A stretch of DNA of 64,000 bases from Enoplosus armatus (GCF_043641665.1 NC_092194.1:13994798-14058797), one strand, 5' to 3'. Shown: positions 1 through 12,255, counted from the first letter of the stretch. Notes: a model not told the origin generated them from the letters alone. Numbers and translations are program-made.

Positions 1-292
1 AAGGGAGCTGTGTAGTGGGATTGGTATGGCCAGATAAGATCAGGGCCTCTGAGGAAGTCTGGTCTGATTGCTACAAAGGGCTGAGGTCAGAGGCAGGAGG
101 AGCAGTTTACTCATCTAGGTATCAGAGGATCAGGGGGTTTGGTGGGGAGCCGCGTGTGTAATAGGTATAAAAGGATCAGTGTAATGTGATGGTATAAAAA
201 GATAAAAATCAGAGAAGGGGTTGGAAGGCAGTGTACTGTAATGGCCCCAAAAGCGAGGGGATCAGAGATTTTGTTCTGTGTAGGTGTCTGCT

Positions 293-314
293 TGTGTGTG
301 TGTGTGTGTGTGTG
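293..314. repeat. (TG)11 microsatellite
   Basis: An uninterrupted TG dinucleotide run of 22 nt, followed by a short mixed GC/CA patch. Such tracts are typical of fish intergenic DNA and are usually length-polymorphic. Confidence 0.97.
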
Positions 315-963
315 CTCCTGTGTGCACGCACACACCCTTGCATTGAATCAGTTTGTGAGCATCTTTGATGGCTATGAGAGCCACAGTGGGCTGTGATGAG
401 AGCTGAAGGAGAGAGCGAGGCGATGGAGGGGATACAGGGAAAGGATGCAGGGGGAAAGACGAGTGCTTTGGAGGCTGCGTGTAAACAGGGCAGTGGTACA
501 CACAGTGCCGTTAACCAGCTGTGAAGCCTGCTCACAGTGGGAGATAAATTTACAAAGGATGTCTCCCTCTGATATCCAGGAGATGCTGCACTGATCTCTG
601 CTCCACTGCTCTCGGCACACCATTGTAGTGCTAAGCACTGTGCCACTAATGGCACTTATATACCTTAATGCCTGGAAAACATTTACATTGTGCTTGCAGC
701 AGAGGGAAAGTGTGTGGTGTGCAGGGGAGAAAATGTGTGTGTGCGCGTGAGAAATAGTTTTATATCGACAGCATCTTCAGTCGATGAATCTAAGATTTGT
801 GAGGTTGTGTAATTTCCTTTACTCTTCACGCAGTTTAAGGAAATTGCAAGTCCTCCCATGTCTTGCACATTAGTCCCTCCTTACCATATCCAGTGATATT
901 ACTCACCATACAGAGAGAGCATTTTGTTACACTAGATCGTCAGCATTACTGTCATAATGTTTC

Positions 964-978
964 TTTTTTTTTTTTTTT
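964..978. repeat. T15 homopolymer
   Basis: Fifteen consecutive T residues. No upstream retroposon body or flanking target duplication is obvious, so this is best read as a simple homopolymer rather than a retroposon tail. Confidence 0.95.
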
Positions 979-1439
979 CCATTTGTGAAGTCAGTGACTT
1001 CACTCCTCTCTTCTGCACCACAGAATTGCTCTCCAATCTTCAGGGAGTCTGGGATCCCAGCTCTAAAATTCACAGTTTAAACATGAGGCAAGCCATAACC
1101 AGGAAATGCCTGTAGTATTAGCAAGGTATCGGATTCATGCATTCCCCCCTGAACAGCATGACTGCCCCTGAAAATCCCACATCCATATTTTACATCACGG
1201 AAGACAAGACACATGTGTTTCACCCTAGCTTTCAAAGCTGTTTCTTCCATTTATTTTATTATCCTGTAATGAATTTAATTAGAGGACATGTAATTAAATG
1301 CAATTGTGCTCACCCCCATAACATACACACACATGCGCGTGCAGACACACATGCACACATTTGGCTGTAAATTGCTCAAAACATCATGTGCGATGTGAAC
1401 AAATTTACTGGATTAATAGGGGATTGATAATATTTTGGG

Positions 1440-1640
1440 ATTGTATTTCACTCTAAACGGCTGCACGCGGAAACAAAGGCTGCAGCCCAGGCTCATTAAT
1501 CATAGTCAACGGGTTGCCGGGGTGCAATTTGCATGTCCGAGGTGGCTGCACATGCTGCCGTTCGGACTAGGTTGCTGGATCTGCCTCGATTTGGCCAGAC
1601 CGTTAACGCTGTGTCAATCAAGGATAACCCAATAATAGTA
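1440..1640. promoter_or_regulatory. Candidate regulatory island with SOX and octamer motifs
   Basis: A CpG-containing, non-repetitive island of about 200 bp lies between AT-rich flanks. It carries a SOX-type AACAAAGG (1472-1479) and a perfect POU octamer ATTTGCAT (1527-1534), 48 bp apart, plus an ATTA core between them. SOX/POU pairs are a known feature of vertebrate neural enhancers. The motifs are seen in the sequence; enhancer function is inferred, and either motif can occur by chance in 64 kb. Confidence 0.25.
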
Positions 1641-4294
1641 TGACAGAGAAAGAGGGAAAAAAACATTTTCTCCTCATTACCCAACACTCCTTCCCCTCCC
1701 TCCCTTCCCCTGTCTACCCAACTTCTTATTTTAGTTAGCACTAATTACACTAGCCTGATGAAAAATTAAACCAGTCTGGTACGTTTATTACTGAAGGCAC
1801 AAATGTATGTGTTTTTTTTTAAGAATTACGTGTTAAAAATAATAATTTAAAATATTTCATTTTCCAGCATATGAATACACTTTTAAGATAAATTAATATC
1901 ATCCAAATGTAATAATATTTGGTTTGAATGATACATCAAATGGAAGTCCAGCCTTTTAGCCTTTTAGAAAATTTGGAGGAAATAATCACTTTTATCTTTG
2001 AAGAAAACTTTTTGGGTTCGTCTGTATTTTTCGTCAGTCACAGTTTGGAGCCTCACTAAGCCATTTTAACTGCAGATAATTGGGTTGAGGCGTGATGCAG
2101 TGAAGTTCAAAATGTAGCACAATTTCACAAAGCTGTAATCTCACCACTGGCTCCATACACTGAATTCTAATTATCTCGTCATGAACGTTAAAAAAAAGAG
2201 GCAATGTTTTAATGGCTTTTTAACTCCATAAGAGGTGTGCGTCTGTGTGTGTACATACATGCATGTGTACCTGCGTGAGATAGAAGTTAGTGCATGTGTG
2301 CATGCATTTCTGTTTTTTTTTTGTGTGTCAGACACGCACACACAGACACCCACCATCACCACACACAGACATGTGAATGCGGCTTGTGTCTGGTCTGGCC
2401 TCTCTACCTAGCTCTGCTGCCGAGGCTCACGCTGTGCTCTCCCCCCATCCCCTAATATCCTGGAGGCATTTTTCTCATTATCAAATATTGTTTGATGTCT
2501 TTGTTTCTTGATGATTAACCATGGTCACCAAACACTGGTCTGGATTGTTTAAAATTTAATTTTGGGGCTCTGAAGTACCTGCAGAGGGGCTGACTGGTGG
2601 TGGGGACACCCGTATTTTATGTATGCTATTTTTCACGCTGAAATGCAAGAGGACACACATTGAAAAACACAATAAATCCTGGTGGAGAATCATTAGTGGA
2701 ATACTACTGGTTTTTATGACCATTGTTATTCAACGCTGTATTGAGATGCAGTAAATTATTCTGTTTATTATGGGTTTATGGATTCAGTCCCATTTTCAGA
2801 ATAATTATGTTGTTCCTCATTCTGCATAAATAAAACTACTCTCTGTATGCTATTCTATGTGTTTAAACATAAATGTAAATGCTGCATATGTACACTGTAA
2901 ATATTTATTTTTCAACAATTTTTTAGTTTTTCAAAACGATTTTTATTCGTGCATATTATTCGTGTTTTGATTGTACTGATCATGTATATATTTCTGTGGT
3001 AATTTGAACATCATAAAGACAAACATCTTGCCTTAGGAATCTAGGATTTATGACGGAATCGACATTGTAAGCAAACAAATAGGGAAACAACACTCTCCCC
3101 TAATGTCAGCATGTCAAAACTATATTGAATACTTGAAATATCTGTGTATCTAAGGCTGAATAGCAGCCATTGTATCGGTGTAATGACATTATCCTCTGAA
3201 ATCTGGAGTGAAAGAAAAATGGCAGAAATGAGCAGTACCATTGTCTGCCCCATTTTATTTAAACAAATTGCAAGAGCAGAGAGACACAGACTGAGGGAGA
3301 GAACGAGCGAGGGAGAGGGAGAGAGACAAAAAGAGAGAGAGAGTGCTCTGTAAATGAAAGGTTATGCGTCGTCCCATGTGTTTGTATTGTCAATAACTGG
3401 AGAAGGCTGTCAAGAAAGTGGGGAGATAAAGGTCAATAACTCAGGCAAATGTGTTTGTATTTGTACACTCCTGCTGATAGCATAGCAAACGTCAGGGCCT
3501 GTGTCTGACACCCCACAACAATAACACAAATAGTGGGGCTAGCACTAGAATAGTCATTATTATTGTTGGTGCTGGAAATGAGAGGGAACCTCAGCACATG
3601 GCTGTGACAGCAGGCGCAGTGTCACTCAAACGTCACTCCATAATGAAACACGCCGGAGATCAGAAAAGGCGATGATAAAGTGTAAACACAAAGAGATTAT
3701 GCTGCTGGATGGTTTTGATATTTGCCTTATTTTCATGTCTCTGAATAAATATGATCGTTGCCATGTTGTTTTGGAAGCACTTGAGACAAGTGTAAATATT
3801 GGAATAATTAGGGTGTTAGTTTTATTTATTTCTTCTTGAAAATAAAGTTTCTAAAATTGAATTTTGTTGTTTATTAATCTATGACTTTTTGCTCAGTCCG
3901 GCTCATCTGGTAAACACACTGTTAACAATATTTTTAGACTGAAGTTAAATGTGGTAATTGTGAATTTAGCCCTTTTTCCTTCCAATAAAATGAGTGGTTA
4001 AGAATTTTCCATTTTCCTCTAAAAGACAAAACAGCAAGTAAATAAAATGTATTTTTGCCGCACAAGGTTAAGCTGTGATCTAAAAGCTGAATTTATTTTT
4101 CATCATTCCTATACGAGTGTTACTTTATTCCGGAGCCATTTAGTGTATCTCTCTGTGGCCTTGAGTGTAATAAATGTGCAATTAACAGACTTAACTAATT
4201 CATGAGGAACATTGTGAAACTAACGAAGGGCATAACTACTGTAAAGACGCTGCTGTCATTGGTGAATATTGTTATTGTTCTGCTTTTAATTGCT
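1641..4294. other. Gene-free AT-rich stretch
   Basis: No supportable gene. It begins with a pyrimidine-rich patch (about 1677-1722). It then has long AT-rich sequence (about 1800-1950 and 2700-3010), imperfect TG and CA clusters (about 2235-2350) and a GA-rich block (3272-3344). The small open frames overlap on both strands and have no recognisable content. Confidence 0.7.
3272..3344. repeat. GA-rich imperfect polypurine tract
   Basis: About 70 nt of almost pure purine on the plus strand, dominated by GAGA and GGGA steps with a few C interruptions. It is low-complexity sequence; the open frame across it encodes only Arg/Glu-rich filler. Confidence 0.85.
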
Positions 4295-4326
4295 GGAGGA
4301 GGAGGAGGAGGAGGAGGAGGAGGAGG
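4295..4326. repeat. (GGA)n trinucleotide repeat
   Basis: About 10.7 perfect GGA units in 32 nt. The plus strand is pure purine, so the tract could form unusual DNA structures. It is not in an open frame of note. Confidence 0.97.
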
Positions 4327-4352
4327 CAGCATGTTTTGAATATACGTCCTCG

Positions 4353-4366
4353 GTTACCATAGCAAA
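4353..4366 (+). promoter_or_regulatory. RFX-like X-box motif
   Basis: The 14-mer GTTACCATAGCAAA matches the RFX X-box pattern (GTNRCC, short spacer, RGYAAC) at every defined position except the last base. X-boxes are bound by RFX factors, notably upstream of ciliary genes. No promoter or gene start is visible nearby, so function is unproven. Confidence 0.25.
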
Positions 4367-5152
4367 AAAAAAAGAAAAGCTGGCTCCCTCCTGACGGTTG
4401 TATCTAACGTCAGAGTTACGTGGAGGTGTTAACTTCTCTGATTTAACCAGTTACCAAACAAATGACCCTTTTTAACGTACAACACAAAGGGAACAGATAT
4501 AAGTAGCAATGCCTCAAGTAACAGCGTGAAATCCTCTGGCCATTCATCTTGATCTGTGGTCAAAGAAAAGGTCCCTGTATTTCTGTGTCTCATTAACGCA
4601 CAGGCTTCCTTTTTAATACCAGATATAATTTCTGCTATTTAAACTGTTGTTACTGTGGAATCAGCATTAACTTGTGTGCTTCTTTCTTGAAGAAACTGCA
4701 GTAATTAAAGCTATAAATAATTTTAAGTAAATAAAAAATGCAGCTTAAAATTGGTACTCATTCTGTGCTTGACATATAATTTAGGCGTACACCTGAGAAG
4801 CTTATTTTCTGTTGAATCGTCAGCACACAAGCCTGCAAAATTTGCAAACGTTGTCCTATTGTTGTGAGCAGATGAGGCAAAATGTACTTTTAGTAAGTAT
4901 ATATAAAGTCCATAGGGGAAAGCGGATCCCTCTCCCCTCCCTCTGTCACCCTCTCCCCAGTCAGTTTGTTTGTAGGCTGCGGAGCCTCGTAGTGGTTTAC
5001 ATTACATATGATTATGTAAATCTGGAGCTGTTCCTGTGCATTATGGGCCAACGCATTGTCAAGATCTTTTCTAAAGCAGTCAAGTAGCTATTTCTGAATT
5101 CTTTTATTATCTGAGAGTGCAACAAAGAAAGTCTTTTGTTCACTGTTTGCCG
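4367..5152. other. Gene-free stretch
   Basis: Begins with an A-rich run just after the X-box motif. The rest is ordinary AT-rich intergenic or intronic sequence. A 91-codon open frame near 4812-5087 has no domain, start context or splice evidence and is not called. Confidence 0.65.
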
Positions 5153-5208
5153 CACACACACACACATGCATACACAAACACACACACACACACACATATA
5201 CACGCGCA
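5153..5208. repeat. Interrupted (CA)n microsatellite
   Basis: CA dinucleotides over about 56 nt with interruptions (ATGCAT, AAA, TATA, CGCG). The long Cys-Val-rich open frame on the minus strand is a translation of this repeat. Confidence 0.95.
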
Positions 5209-5237
5209 CTGCTCTTGCTGCCGTCCATGACTTACTA

Positions 5238-5253
5238 CTGTCCCCTAGTGGTG
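5238..5253 (-). promoter_or_regulatory. CTCF-like motif (minus strand)
   Basis: Read on the minus strand the core is CCACTAGGGGACAG, close to the CTCF core CCACCAGGGGGCGC and its common variant with TAGGGGGCAG. Orientation is opposite to the second candidate at 51.38 kb, so the two point away from each other. Occupancy cannot be inferred from sequence alone. Confidence 0.35.
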
Positions 5254-7574
5254 CTCGACTCCATAGTCTCTCTTAACTCTCCATTTCCATCAACTTTCCA
5301 CTCTTCCATTCACCTGACTTCCCCCTGTCTTTGTCCCGCTCCCCCCTCTGTGTGCCTTCTCTCCGCCTTATCATGCTCAAACATTTAAAGGGTTGATTTG
5401 TTGTATTGTATGACAGAGAGCTCCGATTATGCATTGCTGTGTCCACAGTGGCTTTGCCTTCAATGGAGGGCTCAAACAGTGTCAACAAAAACAGGAACCC
5501 TGATGTTTTGTGGCTATTGTGAGGCCAGAGCTCGTGTCAATAAGGTATTGTTTAGTCAGAGTGCCACACCGAAACTGCAGTGAGAATGTTATCAGACCTG
5601 TGGAAAAAGGGTGTGTGTGTGTAATAGTGCTAAAATGTAAGTATGATTGTTTGGACAAGCCCAACACAAATGCACTCAGGGAGCAGCTTTGGAGGCTTGT
5701 CACCTCTCCACGCTGTGTTTTAGATACACAGCGTGCACTTCTATGAAACAAAAACCTTTTTGCATCTGTGACTTTTTTTCATCCCATTCTATAATTACTC
5801 CTCAATTATTTATCCTTTGTAGAATATTTTTAGTAAGGTCAAAAGATTACTCTCTTATTCTTGCCATCACTGAGCTGATCCTCTATTCCCTCAGCTAATA
5901 GTATGCATTTTTGTACTTTTTTGTTTCCTTTTCCTGATCACTGTTATTCCAGGCCTAATTGGTGTGATAACCTGGAACAGTGCTAATAAACAACAGGGTA
6001 AAAGGGTCAGTCTCCACTGGCGGTGCACGGACACACACAGTCAAGTCACTCATGTCAAATGACCAATTATACAGGTTATAGAAGATGGCACCTCCGTCTC
6101 CAGTGCCCCGTCCCTCCTGGGATAGCTCTCCAACGAGAGGGCTATCACTCAAACCCAAACCACATTCATTCATTAGCCTGTTAAGATGGGCATCAATTAT
6201 TCATTAAGAAGGTGGCCAGTGGATTATTTCTGTCAGCACTTGGCTTATTGTATCAAAGGTTGATTATGGCTTGGTTGATTTAGTATGCACCATTGTCTGT
6301 GTGATCAATCAGAGAAAATGTAATGCAACTTTCTTAAGTAAGAACAAACATGAATTTTACTACTTGAATTCTACAATACTTTTTGCGGAAAAACCTTTTA
6401 TTTCGATCAATGTAGTTTTAAAGTTCCTTTAAAACTTTCACATTAGCATGATTACCTATTTTAATAACATTTGTTTATACTGAAGTGCACAGCAGCATTA
6501 ACTGACTGAGAGTGCATTGATCTGATCAGGCATCATTTTGTTATTACTCAGCATGATTCAAGCTACTTGAACTTAACATATCGTATGATGCAGTGTCTTC
6601 TTGATTTATGAGTGAAATATGCTCACCACCTTGCCTTTATTATTCCCGTCCCTCACTAACAATCTTGTGCTCGCCTCCTTTCCTTTTTTTCCATGGCATC
6701 ATCCCCAAAAATTCACACTCACACCACTCTGTAAAGTCTTTTTATTAGAATGTTAAAAAGTCCTGTGGGGATTTTTTAGAGAAACTCTCTGAGAGGGGAA
6801 CTAGTAAAAGAGTCGCACTAAACTGGAGGACTGACAAAGCCTTGGCTGAGACTGCAAGCATGGATTAATACAGTCCATTGTTTCCTATGTGCAAATTCCA
6901 CCGTAGACTTAAAGTGTTTATTACATCATGTATAATACAATTATAATACTACTTAACATTTTTTAAATATTGAAGATAAGTCGTTTTTTTGTTTCTCTTA
7001 TCTATTTTCGATACTGAAAGTCAATTTGAATCATAAAATAAAGTTTGTCAATGTGAGAAGCTTAGAGCGTTCTCATTATTATGTTGTCCACGATTAATAC
7101 ATGAAGGTGGTTGTCTTAACTACCCTTTTATTTTTCACAACAAACATTGTTTGTCGATGCAACTTTTTTTCCTTAAACTTTCTGATTACCTATCACAGAA
7201 ATGCCTGCACATTAACCTACTTTTTTCCCTTACCTGACCCGAGTAAAGTGCCATTTAAGCAAACAGGTTGCGAGTGAGGCAATGTTTTAGCAAATACAGA
7301 TGGAGTGTTTAGGAGATTAGCATCCTGTTACAACACATAGCAGCGCACTTCAGTGTCATGTTTGCAGGGCATTTCGATGACAAATTTGACCTCTGACTTC
7401 GGAAAAGTTGTTCAGCGGAGCAGATATGGCATGTAAATATTCACCATGTAGACATTTCTGTCCTTATTTATCAAAGAACATTTTTGTACACTTTTTGATT
7501 TGTTTTACCTTACTTGCCCTTTTCATTGGGTTACATGTTGTGTGTGTGTATTTTTATCTATGGGATATATACAG

Positions 7575-7582
<8 letters not shown>
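5254..7582. other. Gene-free AT-rich stretch
   Basis: No gene supported. A pyrimidine-rich patch (about 5280-5350) is followed by AT-rich sequence. Several 60-90 codon frames overlap on opposite strands at 5.4-5.9 kb, as expected of chance frames. From about 6.2 to 7.4 kb the sequence is AT-rich with frequent T runs and nothing recognisable. Confidence 0.65.

Positions 7583-7632
<50 letters not shown>
7565..7632. repeat. (TA)/(TG)22 compound microsatellite
   Basis: A short TA-rich stretch runs into 22 perfect TG units (7583-7626), then a degenerate TG tail. The 180-codon frame crossing it encodes Cys-Val repeats from the TG tract, with no conserved content on either side, and is rejected as a gene. 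Confidence 0.97.
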
Positions 7633-7633
<1 letters not shown>

Positions 7634-7961
7634 CACAGTTTTCTTATAATTGGGTTTTTTTTTATGTAGAAACTATTATTTTTTTAATTTACATTTCCTT
7701 TCATAAGATAAATAATTCCACATATTGTCCTGTCCTATTTTTAGAATGTAATGTTCTTCACAGGCTTGAATCGCACAGTATGCACACATGGCTGCACACA
7801 CACATGCAGCAACTTTATGTGGCCAGAACACTAGATCACTCCTCTTGGTGTATTTTACCCCAGCCTTTCCTCCCTTCACCAACCCCTGCAAGTGTTAAAA
7901 CAATATCCAAGTGTCATGTTGTCGCACAATGTCACCACTTCATAGGTTAGAAAAATTCATT

Positions 7962-7975
7962 GGGGGGGGGGGGGG
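7962..7975. repeat. G14 homopolymer
   Basis: Fourteen consecutive G residues, the longest G/C homopolymer in the window. Runs of this type are unstable, prone to sequencing error, and can join G-quadruplexes. Confidence 0.95.
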
Positions 7976-8500
7976 ATCATGGGTGTGTCTGTGTTTTCAG
8001 AGTCGTAATGAAGGATAAACATTGTGACGAGGTGACAGAGCGCAGACCTTGGACTTGGCCCTCGGCTTTGAGCCACAGCAGGCACTTACACGTGATGCAA
8101 TGACAGCTCTTTGAGATGGTGGGGAAATTAATTCTCGCTCCGTGTAAAGACACTATTCATAACAGCTTTGCGAAAGAAAACATTAACAATTTTTCATATG
8201 GATCAAAGTGGCCATCTGGTTAAATTCACACAGGCTATACCTTATTCATGCAACTCCTTCACTATTCTCGGTGGATTAGTTTCATTTTCTGTCTTCCTTT
8301 TTCCCTCAGGTTTGTGCAGCACTTGCAGAGTGAGACTCTCTCAAGAATGTGTCTAATTTAGTGGCTAAGAGGCAGATTTATACCTGTGCTAGTTATGGAG
8401 AGGGTTGCTCCCTCGAGAAGCCCAATGACTGTTTACGGGCGGCCCGACAATGCCTTAGCAGATGATGAAGCACCTGCCAGAGTTCCCCCATGTCTGTTCC

Positions 8501-8648
8501 ATCCCTTTCTGTCTGTCTGCTCGCCGCCCTTCCTCTCGCCTTCTTTCTTCTTTCACTCTTCCTTCCTCCTCTCTTTCTCAGCCTTCTCTCCCTCCTCACC
8601 CCTTCCTGTCTCCCACCCTTTCTCTCCCTTTGTTTCTGTTCTCAGCAG
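8501..8648. repeat. Pyrimidine-rich tract ending in an acceptor-like AG
   Basis: About 150 nt that is mostly C and T (CTTCCT, CTCTCC steps) on the plus strand, ending with a TTCTGTTCTCAG. It is low-complexity. It resembles a strong splice acceptor, and the next in-frame stretch stays open for 33 codons to a stop at 8747, but no product is recognised. Confidence 0.8.
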
Positions 8649-8839
8649 AGCCACATCTCCTTCAGTTACCATGGAGTTGTGCATTTTACAACCGTTCCCA
8701 CTGCTCTCCCCAGAGTGGACCCATCTACTTACTCTGTCTACCGCTGAGAATAAGAGAGTTTTCGTCTGCATGTCCCTCCACCATTCTTTCTCTCTCCCTC
8801 CCCCTTCACACACACATACTGGATAGACAAATTGACAGC

Positions 8840-8865
8840 AACACACACACACACTCACACACACA
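8840..8865. repeat. (CA)n microsatellite
   Basis: CA repeat with a single CT interruption, 26 nt. Confidence 0.93.
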
Positions 8866-10577
8866 TCGGCGAACAGAACTGTGGTCAGGTTTTGTTTATG
8901 ACAGGGAAAGGCAATATCGAGATTGTTTCAGAGTAGTGTCATCACGTGAAATGTATCGCTGTCAGGAGTATGTTTTATATGTCTGGGCCCTTGGCTGAAG
9001 CCATTTTGGGAAACAGAAAATATCATATCGTATGACCTCCTCTGGTATAAAAGTAAACTATCAGCTGTAAATCCGATACACAACTACAGTAGTGTGTGTG
9101 AAGAGGGAGGGAAGTGAGCTCTCTATATGACATGGAGCTCACTAGTAAAATAAACATCAGCTGTTTCTTGAAGTAATTTCTAATGAAGATGTTTGAAAGT
9201 AAATTGAAATATTTTTATTAATGCATTGACGTAGTTTTCGCTTTCAAAATTGCCGGCAGAATATGAAAACGCAGCACTCGTGTTTGCATCTGGACTCAAG
9301 CTGAAAAGCTGCAACTTGGAGGGAATGGGAAAACAAAACAGTGACCGTGCATTTAATTTTAATCAAACTGTGATTTCTACCCTTTTACTGTTATTTTTTC
9401 CAAACATTCCGATAAAAGAAGCTCACACCACCTTTACCTTTTTCTGCGGCGTTTGAAAGGTCTTTTTAAGACTTCTCACAAGAAGATACAAGAGACACAT
9501 CTTAATTTCCCACAACTGGAAATAAAAAAGAGTAAATACAAATACTCTGCCAGTTCCTGTATTTCAACTTTAAAAGGATTTCATTTGATTTATTTTCCCA
9601 ATAGAAAGGGCTTCTAATTTTGGTTGCCTCAAAATGTATATTTCCCACAGTAAACCCCAATAAAGAGTTCATAAACCTCCAAACACATTATTTATGTCTC
9701 TCCTTATGTCGTTTGAGTATTAAATCATCAAGCGTTGACCAGTTCTTGGTCACAGTTCTGTAATTCCACTTCTTTCTCTTCAATATCCAGGCTGCATTAT
9801 ACTCAATGAGCCGTAACTCGTTAATGTATGTGGTATGATTTTGCACCTGTAATTAAGTGTCAGTTTATAAACACACAAACACTAATAATACCCAGAGCTT
9901 TTCTGGGAGAGCCTGGTGGTGGCAATAGCCCATCCATCAATGTCCCTAATGAGGCTCCATATAGACAAGTCAGTGGAGGCTTCCTGGGCCATTCAGTCTT
10001 ATTTTTCATGCTCAGTATGATAACCACGCAAATCCCCGGTAAGATGATATCAGCCAAGATAGGGAAGATGTTAATGTGTGTGTGGTTTTGTGTGCCAGCC
10101 TGCACACTTACAGCATGTGTGTGTATTAGAGGTCCTGTTCAAAGTTCCCATTAACCTCACTGTCATTTTAGTGTTGGTGGTGTTAATCAAAACCAACACC
10201 ATTAAGTGTGAGGTGGATAATATGGCTTCTGTTTTCAATGTCGCCATTAATAATACGATGCAGAGAGGCCAACTTGAGGAGCTAATGAGGTGTCGCAGGT
10301 CATTTAGACCAATCAGAAGCCACCACAGGACATTAGCTAAACAAAGGCCTCGGCTCTGCTACAGCGTGCTCCTGGGACGACACAGCACGTAAGGGAGAGC
10401 GTAGTTAGAGCAACAATAACATACTTATTAAGCAGGGGCAAGCTGACACCAGAACAAGTAGGTCCTTCTCCTCTCTTTGTAGAGATCTTGTTTATTTATG
10501 GTCACAGCAAACCCAACATTCTCCACTGAAGTTCTTATGCAGCTTATGAGTGATAATCCTGTTTATTTGAGTTATAG
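8866..10577. other. Gene-free stretch
   Basis: No gene supported. The part from about 9.83 to 10.33 kb is less repetitive and richer in GC than its flanks, so it resembles a candidate conserved non-coding block, but I recognise no element. Two overlapping open frames of about 100 codons on opposite strands lack domains. Confidence 0.6.
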
Positions 10578-10596
10578 CTCTCTCTCTCTCTCCATG

Positions 10597-10629
<33 letters not shown>

Positions 10630-10630
10630 G

Positions 10631-10689
<59 letters not shown>

Positions 10690-10702
10690 GTCTCTCTCTG
10701 TG

Positions 10703-10734
<32 letters not shown>

Positions 10735-10742
10735 TCTCTGTC

Positions 10743-10789
<47 letters not shown>

Positions 10790-10828
10790 GTGTCTCTCTC
10801 TCTGTCTCTCTCTGTGTGTCTCTCTCTC

Positions 10829-10873
<45 letters not shown>

Positions 10874-10968
10874 GTGTCTCTCTCTCTGTCTCTCTCTGTG
10901 TGTCTCTCTCTCTCTCTCTGTCTCTCTCTCTCTCTGTCTCTCTCTCTCTCTCTGTCTCTCTCTGTCTC

Positions 10969-11021
<53 letters not shown>

Positions 11022-11060
11022 GTGTCTCTCTCTCTGTCTCTCTCTGTGTGTCTCTCTCTC

Positions 11061-11093
<33 letters not shown>
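10578..11093. repeat. 516-bp (TC)n/(TCTG) satellite with a higher-order 58-nt block
   Basis: An almost pure CT array on the plus strand, punctuated by G at irregular spacing. Three exact copies of one 58-nt pattern occur at 10779-10836, 10863-10920 and 11011-11068, marked by the same spacing of TGTG, TGTGTG and TG. This indicates block duplication rather than simple slippage. The 178-216 codon frames across it (Leu/Ser/Val on plus, Arg/Glu on minus) are translations of the repeat. The array is mirror-like polypurine-polypyrimidine, which can form triplex DNA. Confidence 0.97.
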
Positions 11094-12255
11094 AGGCCGC
11101 AGAAGCAAACAGCACAGAATGTGGTCGACATGTTTAGCTAACAGATAGATCTACAGTTTCAGAAGCTGAGGCCCTCACACTGCGGGACGGATCTCATGCT
11201 CCGGATCGTCGCCGAGACAAGGTTTCTCAACACAACATTTACAGTTTCATTGGGAGTGCAGATGACACATGGACTTATGATAGCAGAGGTCAGTGTCCAT
11301 AAACAGTATGTCTGTCTGGGTCAAACATGTATCTGGCACTCTGAAGCAAAGTGAGAGGAAGTTTATAATCATTTCATAAAACTACAGTCACCAAGCACTC
11401 TCACTGACATCATGAAACATTATGAATACATTAAACAATAATGTATTATGAGCTGCGCCACACTATTATTTACTTTATCTGTTTATCTATTTATTGTCTT
11501 TGTGATCCAACCACAACCCAATCGGTTTCAGAGAACAAGGTGACGTTCAGAGACCAAAATGTATTCAGTTTACAATCATATCAATCAATGTAAATCTGAA
11601 AATCCTCATATTTTAGAAGCTAGAACCACCACCACCACAAATATATATCTGGTCTGAGATTTCCTGATGATTTCAAATGTTCACATCCACCTCGTGATTA
11701 ATGTAACAATAAGGAGAGGCCACTCTCGTAATACTTTCTTGTCAGACTCAGTATGAATGCAGCAGCAGTCAGCGTGTCAGTGGGTAATGACAGAGGAAGT
11801 GACGTCTGACAACTATGGCCTGCCACTGTGGTTGGTTCTTTAAGAGCAAAAGGAGGTGGCCATGTCTCAACACTAATGGAGGAGGAGAAAATGGCCGTGT
11901 CAGTCCTGTCAACGTATTATGTTTTAAACCTAGACAGTTGTTGTCGCTCTTGCAGGCCCATAATTTTATGCCATTAAAAGTGCCAAGGGGGAAAGAGTGA
12001 GGGAGGAAGGAACGGAGGGAGGTGGGCTCTGAAGTGAAAGCAGTTGTAGGGTTTTTTTACCTCTTGTTCTCTTCATGCCTGATTCCCTGCCACTTTTGTG
12101 CTGGAAACTTTTGGCATTTCTTGAAAGCATAAAGACTAGTTGGGGCTTTAAAGTGATCATAAAGTCAATCATGTTGGCTCGAATTACCCAGCAATCTCTG
12201 TCAGTTAGTCCCCTCTCAGCCGCCACGCCATGAGACGTGTGTGGGATTGGGGTGT

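Larger units (their letters stand above)
1..1439. other. Gene-free stretch, 5' end of window
   Basis: No open frame here has a convincing start, splice signals or recognisable domain. The left part is purine-rich on the plus strand. It contains a TG microsatellite (293-314), a 15-nt T run (964-978) and an imperfect CA/GT patch (about 1324-1358). The short open frames across the TG tract are Thr-His repeats from the microsatellite and are not genes. Confidence 0.7.

Noticed and set aside
964..978. Poly-T as the tail of a minus-strand retroposon
   Set aside because: No adjoining SINE or LINE body and no flanking target duplication.
5012..5209. Cys/Val-rich minus-strand frame
   Set aside because: Derived from the interrupted CA microsatellite.
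7408..7950. 180-codon plus-strand frame
   Set aside because: Its centre is Cys-Val repeat from a (TG)22 tract; flanks are unrecognised and begin at no convincing start.
10498..11148. Large Leu/Ser/Val frame (216 codons) and Arg/Glu frames (178-195 codons) on the other strand
   Set aside because: They are translations of the (TC)n/(GA)n satellite in several frames; no non-repeat coding content.
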